NCBI RefSeq assembly: GCF_018604545.1
Contig: NZ_CP075896.1
Span: 4,960,001 to 5,024,000 of the forward strand
DNA: 64,000 nt
From: Streptomyces koelreuteriae
Lineage (GTDB): Bacteria; Actinomycetota; Actinomycetes; Streptomycetales; Streptomycetaceae
Direction of reading: 5' to 3'
How positions within the stretch are numbered: the stretch's first letter is position 1; each line of letters begins with the position of its first letter. Shown one piece after another: positions 1 through 7,292 of this stretch. Position numbers and translations under genes: made by a program. A model generated the notes under the pieces. That model did not search any database, was not told the origin of the DNA, and saw only the letters and a list, made by a program, of their open reading frames with translations.

Positions 1-1005
1 AACGCCAACAGCCCCGAAGCCACCCCGCGACCCGAGCAGGCCGCCCCCGCCGCGCACGCCGCCACCGGCCGCATCGTCCTGCTCACCACCAGCCACCGCG
101 TCGCCCCCGGCCTGCTCTCCTGGCCCGCCTGGCAGGCCCTGCACGCGGCCGACCAGGTGCTGTGCGCGGACGGCGCCCACCCGCAGCTGCCCTATCTGCG
201 CGAGGCGGGGATAGCCGTCGACGAGGCGTCCCCGGCCGCGCAGGAGCTGGTCGACGCCTGCGCCGGGGGCCGCACGGTGGTCGTCGTGGCGACCGGCGAG
301 GGCGAGCCGGTCCTCACGGACGGCCTGGCGCGTCTGGCCGGCACCGGCCGCGTCGACATGCCCGAGCTGGAGCTGCTCCCCGCCTCCTACGACCTGCCGG
401 GCGCCCGCCTCCTCGACCTCGTCCAGGTCATGGACCGCATCCGCGCCGAGTGCCCCTGGTCGTCCCGCCAGACCCACAAGGGCCTGGCCAAGTACGGCAT
501 CGAGGAGGCGTACGAACTCGTCGAGGCGATCGAGGAGGGCGACCGCGACGAACTGCGCGAGGAGCTCGGCGACGTCCTCCTCCAGGTGGTCTTCCACGCC
601 CGCATCGCGGAAGAGGACCTGGAGTCCCCCTTCTCCATCGACGACGTCGCCGGCGGCATCGTCGCCAAGCTGATCCACCGCCACCCGCATGTCTTCGGCG
701 ACGAGACGGCCACCACCCCCGAGGAGGTCAAGGCGCACTGGCTGCGCACCAAGGCGGTCGAGAAGCAGCGCACCTCCGTCACCGAGGGCATCCCCCTCGG
801 CCAGCCCGGCCTGGCCCTCGCCGCCAAGCTGGCCTCCCGGGCCCGCACAGCGAACCTGGACATACCCCTCCCACCCGTCGAAGGCATCGGCTACGACCTC
901 CTCGCCCTGGCGGTCCGCGCCGAGTCGGAGGGCGTGGACCCGGAAGCGGCCCTGAGAGCGGCGGCCCGCGCCTACCGGGACGCGATCAGGGAGAGCGAGG
1001 GCTGA
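1..1005 (+). CDS. mazG: MazG-family nucleoside triphosphate pyrophosphohydrolase (5' end outside window)
   Basis: The frame is open from base 1 with no start in view, so the N-terminus lies upstream. The 334 visible residues begin with a segment ending LLTTSHRVAPGLLSWPAW, typical of actinobacterial MazG N-termini. The MazG domain follows from about residue 143: VMDRIRAECPW, then the metal-binding helices EEAYELVEAIEEGD and EELGDVLLQ, and a HRHPHVFGD segment. MazG enzymes hydrolyse (d)NTPs to NMP and pyrophosphate, clearing aberrant nucleotides, and can influence ppGpp levels. The gene ends 45 bp before the P450 start. The family call is secure; the exact substrate cannot be read from sequence. 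Confidence 0.9.
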   Translation, partial: NANSPEATPRPEQAAPAAHAATGRIVLLTTSHRVAPGLLSWPAWQALHAADQVLCADGAHPQLPYLREAGIAVDEASPAAQELVDACAGGRTVVVVATGEGEPVLTDGLARLAGTGRVDMPELELLPASYDLPGARLLDLVQVMDRIRAECPWSSRQTHKGLAKYGIEEAYELVEAIEEGDRDELREELGDVLLQVVFHARIAEEDLESPFSIDDVAGGIVAKLIHRHPHVFGDETATTPEEVKAHWLRTKAVEKQRTSVTEGIPLGQPGLALAAKLASRARTANLDIPLPPVEGIGYDLLALAVRAESEGVDPEAALRAAARAYRDAIRESEG

Positions 1006-1038
1006 GGGCAGCGGCCGTGAGGCGCTCCGATCGCTGCG

Positions 1039-1044
1039 TAGGGT
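1039..1044 (+). promoter_or_regulatory. -10 hexamer placing the P450 start at or next to +1
   Basis: TAGGGT lies six bases before the ATG at 1051, so transcription would begin at the start codon itself. There is no Shine-Dalgarno sequence for this ATG, which fits a leaderless mRNA. The -35 region is poor (CCGTGA around 1015). Inference from spacing only. Confidence 0.4.
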
Positions 1045-1050
1045 CATGGC

Positions 1051-2337
1051 ATGCGACATGAAGTGCCCGGGGTGCCGGAACTGTTCTCGTGGGAGTTCGC
1101 CACCGACCCCTACCCCGCCTACGCCTGGCTCCGTGAGCACGCCCCCGTGCACCGGACCAAGCTCCCCAGCGGCGTCGAGGCCTGGCTGGTCACGCGGTAC
1201 GCCGATGCCAAGCAGACCCTCGCCGACAACCGGCTCTCCAAGAACCCGGCGCATCACCGCGAACCCGCGCACGCCAAGGGCAAGACGGGTATCCCGGGTG
1301 AGCGCAAGGCCGAGTTGATGACGCATCTGCTCAACATCGATCCGCCGGACCACACCCGGCTGCGGCGGCTGGTGTCCAAGGCGTTCACACCCCGCCGGGT
1401 CGCCGAGTTCGAGCAGCGGGTGCAGGAGCTGACCGACGGTCTCATCGACGGGTTCGCGCAGCAGGGGTCCGCCGACCTGATCCACGAGTTCGCCTTCCCG
1501 CTCCCCATCTACGCCATCTGCGACCTGCTCGGCGTCCCCCGCGAGGACCAGGACGACTTCCGGGACTGGGCGGGCATGATGATCCGTCACCAGGGCGGCC
1601 CCCGGGGCGGCGTGGCGCGGTCGGTGAAGAAGATGCGGGGCTACCTCGCCGACCTGATCCACCGTAAGCGGGAGGCGCTCCCCGCCGAACCCGCCCCCGG
1701 CGAGGATCTCATCTCCGGTCTCATCCGGGCCTCCGACCACGGCGAGCACCTCACCGAGAACGAGGCCGCCGCCATGGCCTTCATCCTGCTGTTCGCCGGT
1801 TTCGAGACAACCGTGAACCTGATCGGAAACGGCACCTACGCCCTGCTCACCCACCCCGAGCAGCGCACCCGGCTCCAGGCCTCCCTCGCCGCGGGGGAGA
1901 CCGGCCTCCTGGAGACGGGCGTCGAGGAACTCCTGCGTTTCGACGGCCCCGTCGAGCTCGCCACCTGGCGCTTCGCCACGCAGCCGCTCACCATCGGCGG
2001 GCAGCGCATCGAGGCCGGCGACCCGGTCCTCGTCGTCCTGGCCGCCGCGGACCGGGACCCGGAGCGGTTCGCCGATCCGGACGTGCTCGACCTCTCCCGC
2101 CGCGACAACCAGCACCTCGGATACGGCCACGGCATCCACTACTGCCTCGGCGCCCCGCTCGCCCGTCTGGAGGGCCAGACCGCCCTCGCCACGCTCCTCA
2201 CCCGCCTCCCGGACCTGAGGCTCGCGGCCGAACCGGCCGAGCTGAGGTGGCGCGGCGGCCTGATCATGCGGGGGCTGCGGACGCTGCCGGTTGAGTTCAC
2301 GCCCGCACCGGTGGGGTCCACGCCCGCGCAAAGGTGA
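1051..2337 (+). CDS. Cytochrome P450, CYP107-like
   Basis: This 428-residue protein has full class I bacterial P450 architecture. The I-helix oxygen-binding motif AGFET is at residues 249-253, the K-helix ExxR is in EELLR, and the heme loop GYGHGIHYCLGAPLAR places the axial cysteine at residue 365. It would need ferredoxin and ferredoxin reductase partners, and none is adjacent. By position next to the rpf genes it corresponds to the S. coelicolor P450 I recall as CYP107U1, reported to matter for sporulation and antibiotic production; that link is from memory. The start has no ribosome binding site and probably belongs to a leaderless transcript. The substrate is unknown. Confidence 0.93.
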   Translation: MRHEVPGVPELFSWEFATDPYPAYAWLREHAPVHRTKLPSGVEAWLVTRYADAKQTLADNRLSKNPAHHREPAHAKGKTGIPGERKAELMTHLLNIDPPDHTRLRRLVSKAFTPRRVAEFEQRVQELTDGLIDGFAQQGSADLIHEFAFPLPIYAICDLLGVPREDQDDFRDWAGMMIRHQGGPRGGVARSVKKMRGYLADLIHRKREALPAEPAPGEDLISGLIRASDHGEHLTENEAAAMAFILLFAGFETTVNLIGNGTYALLTHPEQRTRLQASLAAGETGLLETGVEELLRFDGPVELATWRFATQPLTIGGQRIEAGDPVLVVLAAADRDPERFADPDVLDLSRRDNQHLGYGHGIHYCLGAPLARLEGQTALATLLTRLPDLRLAAEPAELRWRGGLIMRGLRTLPVEFTPAPVGSTPAQR

Positions 2338-2383
2338 CACGCCGTCAGTCCTGTGATCTTCACGTGATCTACGCGGCATTAAC

Positions 2384-2411
2384 TTGTGACAAGTGATCGT
2401 CTGCCTATACG
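2384..2411 (+). promoter_or_regulatory. Candidate rpfC promoter with a symmetric operator-like site
   Basis: TTGTGA (2384-2389) and TATACG (2406-2411) are separated by 16 bp and lie 75 bp before the rpfC start. The -35 hexamer sits inside a perfect inverted repeat, ACTTGTGACAAGT (2382-2394), the kind of symmetry a repressor would use. No known regulator is assigned. Confidence 0.4.
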
Positions 2412-2485
2412 TTCACCCATCATCAGCGCGGCCCGGGAAAACCGGCTTCGCGCCGGTCACTGCTGTCTTCGCGAAAGGTCTCCGT

Positions 2486-3451
2486 ATGCTCTCCGGGAAC
2501 GGTCGGCACCGTCGCCCCCGCCAGGCTCCGGCTCTCCTCCTCGCGGCCGGAGTGACCGGCTCCGCCATCGCGATCCCGCTCCTCGGAGCCTCCGGCGCCA
2601 GCGCGGCCGACGCCACGACCTGGGACCGGGTCGCGGACTGCGAGACCGGCGGCGCCTGGAGCCAGAACAGCGGCAACGGATACTTCGGCGGCCTGCAGTT
2701 GTCGCAGGAGGACTGGGAGGGTCACGGCGGCCTCGACTACGCCCCGAGCGCCGACCTGGCCAGCCGTTCCCAGCAGATAGCCGTGGCCGAGAGAATCCTG
2801 GCCGAGCAGGGGGCCGGTGCCTGGCGCACCTGCGGGCTGCTGTCCGGTCTGGAGCAGGACAAGAAGTCCTCCGACTCGGACGGCTCATCCGACTCATCCG
2901 GTTCGTCGGATTCATCCGGATTGCTCGACTCCCTCGGGTCCTCGCCTTCGTCGTCCCCGTCCGGCTCGCCGTCTTCTGACGAGTCGTCGGACTCGAAGGA
3001 CGAATCCTCCAAGTCCGACAAGTCGCCCGACTCCAAGGACTCCGACTCGCAGGACCAGGAGCCCGAGAGCTCCCCGTCCGCCACGCGCGAGAGTGACAAG
3101 TCCGACAACTCGCGGCAGAGCGACGATTCCTCGGCGCCGACCGACAGCGGCTCCGGCCGCCACCGCGGCCCCAGTGCCGACGAGACCCAGGCGCCCGAGG
3201 GTCGTACGGACGACTCCACGGGGCGTCACGCCTCGCGCGACGACCGCGGCGAGGAGGGCTCCGGCGACTCGTCCGAGGGTGCCTACATCGTGGGGATCGG
3301 CGACAGCCTCTGGTCCATCGCCGACTCCCTTGACATCAGCGGCGGATGGCACGAGCTCTACGACGGCAACAAGAAGGCCGTCGGTACCGACCCGGACCTC
3401 ATCCGCCCCGGTCAGAAGCTCACGGTCGAGGGCGAAGCGGACGAGAAGTAG
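2486..3451 (+). CDS. rpfC: Secreted resuscitation-promoting factor, Rpf domain plus LysM
   Basis: The ATG at 2486 is chosen because GAAAGG lies eight bases upstream and a signal peptide follows at once: basic N-terminus, hydrophobic core at residues 15-34, cleavage near ASA at 38-40. The Rpf lysozyme-like domain covers about residues 43-117, with catalytic Glu53 in WDRVADCETGG and paired cysteines. A long Ser/Asp-rich linker of about 150 residues leads to a C-terminal LysM domain (about 268-317, with the motif GDSLWSIAD). Rpf proteins cleave peptidoglycan glycan strands and promote spore germination and outgrowth; LysM holds the enzyme on the wall. It is paired with rpfA downstream. The symbol follows S. 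coelicolor naming from memory. Confidence 0.9.
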   Translation: MLSGNGRHRRPRQAPALLLAAGVTGSAIAIPLLGASGASAADATTWDRVADCETGGAWSQNSGNGYFGGLQLSQEDWEGHGGLDYAPSADLASRSQQIAVAERILAEQGAGAWRTCGLLSGLEQDKKSSDSDGSSDSSGSSDSSGLLDSLGSSPSSSPSGSPSSDESSDSKDESSKSDKSPDSKDSDSQDQEPESSPSATRESDKSDNSRQSDDSSAPTDSGSGRHRGPSADETQAPEGRTDDSTGRHASRDDRGEEGSGDSSEGAYIVGIGDSLWSIADSLDISGGWHELYDGNKKAVGTDPDLIRPGQKLTVEGEADEK

Positions 3452-3473
3452 CGGTTCGGGCAGTGCGGAAACG

Positions 3474-3490
3474 GGGGCGGAAGTCGCCCC
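3474..3490 (+). terminator. Hairpin after rpfC
   Basis: GGGGCG (3474-3479) pairs with CGCCCC (3485-3490) across a 5-base loop, 22 bp after the rpfC stop. There is no U tract. It is likely a terminator or 3' end stabiliser. Confidence 0.5.
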
Positions 3491-3544
3491 GAAACAGCGC
3501 GAGTTCGCGTCATGTTTCGCGGCTAATGTCCCGTTTGATGCCCG

Positions 3545-3560
3545 TGAGAGATAGATCTCA
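3545..3560 (+). promoter_or_regulatory. Crp-like site TGAGA-N6-TCTCA upstream of rpfA
   Basis: TGAGAGATAGATCTCA is a perfect 5-6-5 inverted repeat with the half-site spacing of Crp sites (TGTGA-N6-TCACA). Its centre is about 60 bp upstream of the inferred rpfA start point, the class I activator position. Streptomyces Crp is known as a germination regulator, and I recall rpfA being described as a target. Confidence 0.5.
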
Positions 3561-3576
3561 GAAGCCCTGATCGTCT

Positions 3577-3606
3577 TTGAAATTCGGCGGATCGCGTGGC
3601 TACGGT
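3577..3606 (+). promoter_or_regulatory. rpfA promoter
   Basis: TTGAAA (3577-3582) and TACGGT (3601-3606) are separated by 18 bp, a good fit to the Streptomyces vegetative consensus. It would start RNA at about 3613, just at the 5' edge of the riboswitch. Confidence 0.6.
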
Positions 3607-3612
3607 CGGGAC

Positions 3613-3843
3613 CGCTCGTCACCACGAGCCCCGGCTGCCGCAACGCCGAATCCTGCCAGCGGCCGTACGGGAACAGTCGTCGCGTCAAGCGCCGTAGGCA
3701 GGAGCGGGGGACCCAAGGTAGGTGCCCGACCGGCCGGTTGTGCCGGAAGGGCTTGGGGTGAAGCCGTGTCCCGGGAGGGGCGCGGCCGGGCAACTCAACC
3801 GGCCCGAACCCGACAGCTCACCTCGCAGGCGTCGGTGAGGGGA
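3613..3843 (+). promoter_or_regulatory. c-di-AMP (ydaO/yuaA-type) riboswitch in the rpfA leader
   Basis: The leader carries the conserved blocks of the ydaO class in order: CAACGCCGAATCC near 3641, GCGGGGGACCCA near 3704, TTGGGGTGAAGCCG near 3753, GGGCAACTCAACC near 3788, and CGACAGCTCACCTCGCAGGC at 3811-3830. Variable stems occur where the family has them. This class binds cyclic di-AMP. The last conserved strand contains CTCACC (3817-3822), complementary to GGTGAG (3834-3839), which overlaps the rpfA ribosome binding site GAGGGGA (3837-3843). Aptamer folding and Shine-Dalgarno pairing could therefore compete. A c-di-AMP riboswitch on rpfA is known in S. coelicolor; the mechanism stated here is inferred. 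Confidence 0.92.
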
Positions 3844-3850
3844 TCCTTCC

Positions 3851-4552
3851 ATGCTGTTTTCCAGCAAGGGCAAGCACCGTCGTCCGTCCAAGGCCAGCCG
3901 TGCCATCGCCGTCGCCGGTGTCACCGGCGCCGCTGTCGCCGCCCCGCTGATGGCCGCCGGCGGCGCTTCCGCCGCCACCGCCTCCGAGTGGGACGCCGTC
4001 GCCCAGTGCGAGGCCGGCGGCAACTGGTCCATCAACACCGGCAACGGCTACTACGGCGGTCTGCAGTTCTCCGCCTCCACCTGGTCCGGCTACGGCGGCA
4101 CCAAGTACGCCGCCACCGCCGACCAGGCCACCAAGGAGCAGCAGATCGAGATCGGCGAGAAGGTCCTCGCGGGTCAGGGCAAGGGTGCCTGGCCGGTCTG
4201 CGGCAAGGGCCTGTCGAACGCCAGTGGCGGTGGCTCCTCCTCCTCGGACGACTCCGGCAGCTCCTCGCAGCAGAGCGAGCAGAGCCAGCAGAGCACCGAG
4301 TCCCGCGACACCCAGCAGCCGGCCTCCCGCTCCGACGAGCGCCCGGCCGCGAAGAAGACCGTCACCACCCCGACCGGCAAGAAGGTCAAGAAGGGCGACG
4401 GCGAGTACAAGGTCGTCAAGGGCGACACCCTGAGCTCGATCGCGGCCGACAAGAAGGTCGAGGGCGGCTGGGAGAAGCTGTTCCAGCTGAACAAGGACAT
4501 CGTCGAGGACGCCAACCTCATCTACCCGGGCCAGCAGCTGCACCTGAAGTAA
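3851..4552 (+). CDS. rpfA: Secreted resuscitation-promoting factor, Rpf domain plus LysM
   Basis: A 233-residue secreted protein with a signal peptide ending near ASA (39-41). The Rpf domain spans about residues 43-118, with catalytic Glu54 in WDAVAQCEAGGNW. A Ser/Gln-rich linker and a C-terminal LysM domain follow (about 185-232, KVVKGDTLSSIAADKK). It is a muralytic enzyme acting on peptidoglycan at germination and growth resumption, parallel to rpfC just upstream but with a shorter linker. The start follows GAGGGGA at 3837. Expression appears controlled by a Crp-like site, a strong promoter and a c-di-AMP riboswitch. An apparent upstream open extension of the frame crosses the riboswitch and is not coding. 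Confidence 0.95.
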   Translation: MLFSSKGKHRRPSKASRAIAVAGVTGAAVAAPLMAAGGASAATASEWDAVAQCEAGGNWSINTGNGYYGGLQFSASTWSGYGGTKYAATADQATKEQQIEIGEKVLAGQGKGAWPVCGKGLSNASGGGSSSSDDSGSSSQQSEQSQQSTESRDTQQPASRSDERPAAKKTVTTPTGKKVKKGDGEYKVVKGDTLSSIAADKKVEGGWEKLFQLNKDIVEDANLIYPGQQLHLK

Positions 4553-4580
4553 GCAGCGGCCCTCCCCGTCCCCACGGGCT

Positions 4581-4622
4581 CCCCGCCCCGGCGCGTGTTC
4601 CCCCGTACGCGCCGGGGCGGGG
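4581..4622 (+). terminator. Terminator after rpfA
   Basis: A perfect 15-bp stem joins 4581-4595 (starting CCCCGCCCCGGCGCG) to 4608-4622 with a 12-base loop, 28 bp past the rpfA stop. It separates rpfA from eno. Confidence 0.8.
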
Positions 4623-4744
4623 TCATTTCCGCCGGGCGTCACTGCCGGTCTTTTCCACGATCGTCTTTGTTCCGTTCGGAAACAATTTACTCTCGGTTCT
4701 GTCCATGGGGTGGGCGACCCGGTGGCCGATCGGCCCGAGCCGGT

Positions 4745-4750
4745 TAGGCT
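4745..4750 (+). promoter_or_regulatory. Candidate -10 element for eno
   Basis: TAGGCT lies 81 bp before the eno start and matches the Streptomyces -10 pattern, though its -35 is weak. Further up, a near-palindrome at 4667-4685 (TTGTTCCG then CGGAAACAA) may be a binding site. No other gene is seen between the rpfA terminator and eno. Confidence 0.3.
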
Positions 4751-4830
4751 CATGTCGCGAGCCACCACGGCCCGCACCTCGCCGGGTCCACGTGACCCGC
4801 GTACCCGCGTCACATAAGAAGGAGATGCTC

Positions 4831-6111
4831 GTGCCGTCCATCGACGTCGTCGTAGCCCGGGAAATCCTGGACTCCCGAGGCAACCCCACGGTCGAGGTCG
4901 AGGTCGGCCTCGACGACGGCAGCACCGGTCGTGCCGCCGTCCCGTCCGGCGCCTCCACGGGCGCCTTCGAGGCCATCGAGCTGCGTGACGGCGACTCGAA
5001 CCGCTACCTCGGCAAGGGTGTGGAGAAGGCCGTCCTCGCGGTCATCGAGCAGATCGGCCCGGAGCTCGTCGGCTACGACGCCACCGAGCAGCGCCTGATC
5101 GACCAGGCCATGTTCGACCTGGACGCCACCGACAACAAGGGCTCCCTCGGCGCCAACGCCATCCTCGGCGTCTCCCTCGCCGTCGCCCACGCCGCCTCCG
5201 AGGCCAGCGACCTGCCGCTGTTCCGCTACCTGGGCGGCCCGAACGCGCACCTGCTGCCCGTTCCGATGATGAACATCCTGAACGGCGGCTCGCACGCCGA
5301 CTCCAACGTGGACATCCAGGAGTTCATGATCGCCCCGATCGGCGCGGAGTCCTTCTCCGAGGCCCTGCGCTGGGGCGCCGAGGTCTACCACACGCTGAAG
5401 AAGGTCCTGAAGAGCAAGGGCCTGGCCACCGGCCTCGGCGACGAGGGCGGCTTCGCCCCGAACCTCGGCTCCAACCGCGAGGCCCTCGACCTCATCCTCG
5501 AGGCGATCAAGGAGGCCGGCTACACCCCCGGCGAGCAGATCGCCCTCGCCCTCGACGTGGCCGCGTCCGAGTTCTACAAGGACGGCGCCTACACCTTCGA
5601 GGGCAAGACCCGCTCCGCCGCCGAGATGACCGAGTACTACGCCGAGCTCGTCGACGCGTACCCGCTCGTCTCCATCGAGGACCCGCTGTTCGAGGACGAC
5701 TGGGAGGGCTGGAAGACCATCACCGAGAAGCTCGGTGACAAGGTCCAGCTCGTCGGCGACGACCTGTTCGTCACCAACCCCGAGCGCCTGGCCCGCGGCA
5801 TCGACGAGAACGCCGCCAACGCCCTGCTGGTCAAGGTCAACCAGATCGGCTCGCTGACCGAGACCCTGGACGCCGTCGAGCTGGCCCAGCGCAACGGCTT
5901 CAAGTGCATGATGTCCCACCGCTCCGGCGAGACCGAGGACGTCACCATCGCCGACCTGGCCGTCGCCACCAACTGCGGCCAGATCAAGACCGGCGCCCCG
6001 GCCCGCTCCGAGCGCGTCGCCAAGTACAACCAGCTCCTGCGCATCGAGGAGATCCTCGACGACGCGGCGGTCTACGCCGGCCGCAGCGCCTTCCCGCGCT
6101 TCAAGGGCTGA
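4831..6111 (+). CDS. eno: Enolase
   Basis: The GTG at 4831 is preferred over the ATG at 4825 because AGAAGGAG (4817-4824) abuts the ATG but is correctly spaced for GTG. That gives 426 residues, the usual length. Enolase converts 2-phosphoglycerate to phosphoenolpyruvate in glycolysis and also joins RNA degradosomes in some bacteria. Catalytic Glu205 is in GDEGGFAP and Lys335 in LLVKVNQIG. The magnesium ligands are in ALDV, SIEDPL and GDDLF, and the family signature SHRSGETED is present. The frame continues open far upstream, but that part covers rpfA and its leader in another frame. Confidence 0.98.
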   Translation: MPSIDVVVAREILDSRGNPTVEVEVGLDDGSTGRAAVPSGASTGAFEAIELRDGDSNRYLGKGVEKAVLAVIEQIGPELVGYDATEQRLIDQAMFDLDATDNKGSLGANAILGVSLAVAHAASEASDLPLFRYLGGPNAHLLPVPMMNILNGGSHADSNVDIQEFMIAPIGAESFSEALRWGAEVYHTLKKVLKSKGLATGLGDEGGFAPNLGSNREALDLILEAIKEAGYTPGEQIALALDVAASEFYKDGAYTFEGKTRSAAEMTEYYAELVDAYPLVSIEDPLFEDDWEGWKTITEKLGDKVQLVGDDLFVTNPERLARGIDENAANALLVKVNQIGSLTETLDAVELAQRNGFKCMMSHRSGETEDVTIADLAVATNCGQIKTGAPARSERVAKYNQLLRIEEILDDAAVYAGRSAFPRFKG

Positions 6112-6151
6112 CCGGGCTGACCCGTTAAGGGTCAACCCTGAGCCAGTCGTA

Positions 6152-6196
6152 CGTACGTCCCCGTACTCGGTCCCGTACCGTGTCCGGGGACGTACG
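6152..6196 (+). terminator. Long inverted repeat between eno and divIC
   Basis: CGTACGTCCCCG (6152-6163) and CGGGGACGTACG (6185-6196) are perfectly complementary over 12 bp around a 21-base loop. It lies 40 bp past the eno stop and 35 bp before the divIC start, so it could be an eno terminator, an attenuator or an operator. Confidence 0.45.
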
Positions 6197-6231
6197 CGCG
6201 TCGGACGGTGGAGCGGGAGAGCGGGGAGACC

Positions 6232-6708
6232 ATGGCCGTGAAGGACCGGGACCGTTTCTCCACCGCGACCAGGATCCGGCTGCTCGGCGAGCAGACCGCG
6301 GCCCGGGTCTACCGTTCCCAGACCCGGCGCCAGGCCCGCCGCTCCCGGCTGACCGGCCGGGCCGCGCTGCTCGCCCTGGTGATGTGCACGCTGATCGTGG
6401 CGCTCGCCTACCCGATGCGGGAGTACGTCTCCCAGCGCGCCGAGATCGACGACCTCCAGCGCGAACAGCAGCAGGCCCGGCAGCGCGTCGAACGGCTGCG
6501 CGACCAGAAGGCGCGCTGGCAGGACGACGCGTACGCGGAACAGCAGATCCGGCAGCGGTTGCACTACGTCATGCCGGGGGAGACGGGATTCATCGTCGTC
6601 GACCCGCACGTGGCGCGGCAGTCGCACGCCGTGCTCGGGACGGCCGACCGCCCCTGGTACGCCAATGTGTGGGACGGCGTCGACAAGTCCGACGCCTCCG
6701 ACCGGTGA
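6232..6708 (+). CDS. divIC: DivIC/FtsB-like septum formation initiator
   Basis: A 158-residue single-pass membrane protein. The cytoplasmic N-terminus is very basic (to about residue 42), a transmembrane helix spans about 43-62, and a Glu/Arg/Gln-rich coiled coil spans about 64-100. A short extracytoplasmic domain includes RQRLHYVMPGETGF, typical of the family. In Streptomyces, DivIC works with DivIB/FtsQ and FtsL in sporulation septation. The ATG at 6232 follows GGGGAG; a GTG 24 bp upstream is less well placed. Position right after eno matches other actinobacteria. Confidence 0.9.
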   Translation: MAVKDRDRFSTATRIRLLGEQTAARVYRSQTRRQARRSRLTGRAALLALVMCTLIVALAYPMREYVSQRAEIDDLQREQQQARQRVERLRDQKARWQDDAYAEQQIRQRLHYVMPGETGFIVVDPHVARQSHAVLGTADRPWYANVWDGVDKSDASDR

Positions 6709-6761
6709 ACCCGGATCCCAGCCAGATATCTGACTCAAAGAAAGACAGCCTGAAGACAGTC

Positions 6762-7292
6762 ATGGAAACGCCCCCGCCGACCACCCCGCGCACCGAGCCC
6801 ACCGACGCGGACGTCGAGGCCTTCAAGCAGCAGCTCGGTCGGCCCCCGCGCGGTCTGCGCGCGATCGCGCACCGGTGCCCGTGCGGGCAGCCCGACGTCG
6901 TCGAGACGGCACCTCGGCTGCCGGACGGGACGCCGTTCCCGACGCTGTACTACCTGACGTGCCCGCGCGCCGCCTCGGCCATCGGCACGCTGGAGGCGAA
7001 CGGCGTGATGAAGGAGATGACCGAGCGGCTGGCCTCGGACCCCGAGCTGGCGGCGGCGTACCGGGCGGCGCACGAGGACTACATCCGGCGGCGCGACGAG
7101 ATCGAGGAGCTGAAGAACTTCCCGAGCGCGGGCGGCATGCCGGACCGGGTGAAGTGCCTGCACGTGCTCGTGGGCCACTCGCTGGCCGCCGGGCCCGGGG
7201 TGAACCCGCTCGGGGACGAGGCCATCGAGATGCTGCCGGAGTGGTGGCGCAAGGGCCCGTGCGTGACGAACGCCGAGGAGGCCACGCAGTGA
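6762..7292 (+). CDS. DUF501 family protein
   Basis: A 176-residue soluble protein of the DUF501 family, conserved between divIC and ppx in actinobacteria; function unknown. Visible hallmarks are RCPCGQPDVV near the N-terminus, FPTLYYLTCPRA, and the C-terminal VKCLHVLVGHSLAAGPGVNP, together carrying several conserved Cys and His residues. The ATG at 6762 gives a conventional family start. A GTG at 6705 overlapping the divIC stop would add 19 residues. Its stop overlaps the ppx start by 4 bp (GTGA), so translation is probably coupled. Confidence 0.88.
   Translation: METPPPTTPRTEPTDADVEAFKQQLGRPPRGLRAIAHRCPCGQPDVVETAPRLPDGTPFPTLYYLTCPRAASAIGTLEANGVMKEMTERLASDPELAAAYRAAHEDYIRRRDEIEELKNFPSAGGMPDRVKCLHVLVGHSLAAGPGVNPLGDEAIEMLPEWWRKGPCVTNAEEATQ

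Noticed and set aside
3577..4830. Long upstream extension of the enolase reading frame (844 codons in all)
   Set aside because: It crosses the riboswitch, rpfA and its terminator in another frame and gives an Arg/Pro-rich translation. Enolase starts at 4831 with a good ribosome binding site.
4810..6738. 642-codon open frame antisense to eno and divIC
   Set aside because: It is a shadow frame created by strong third-position GC bias, translating to Gly/Val/Leu/Asp-rich low-complexity sequence with no domain.
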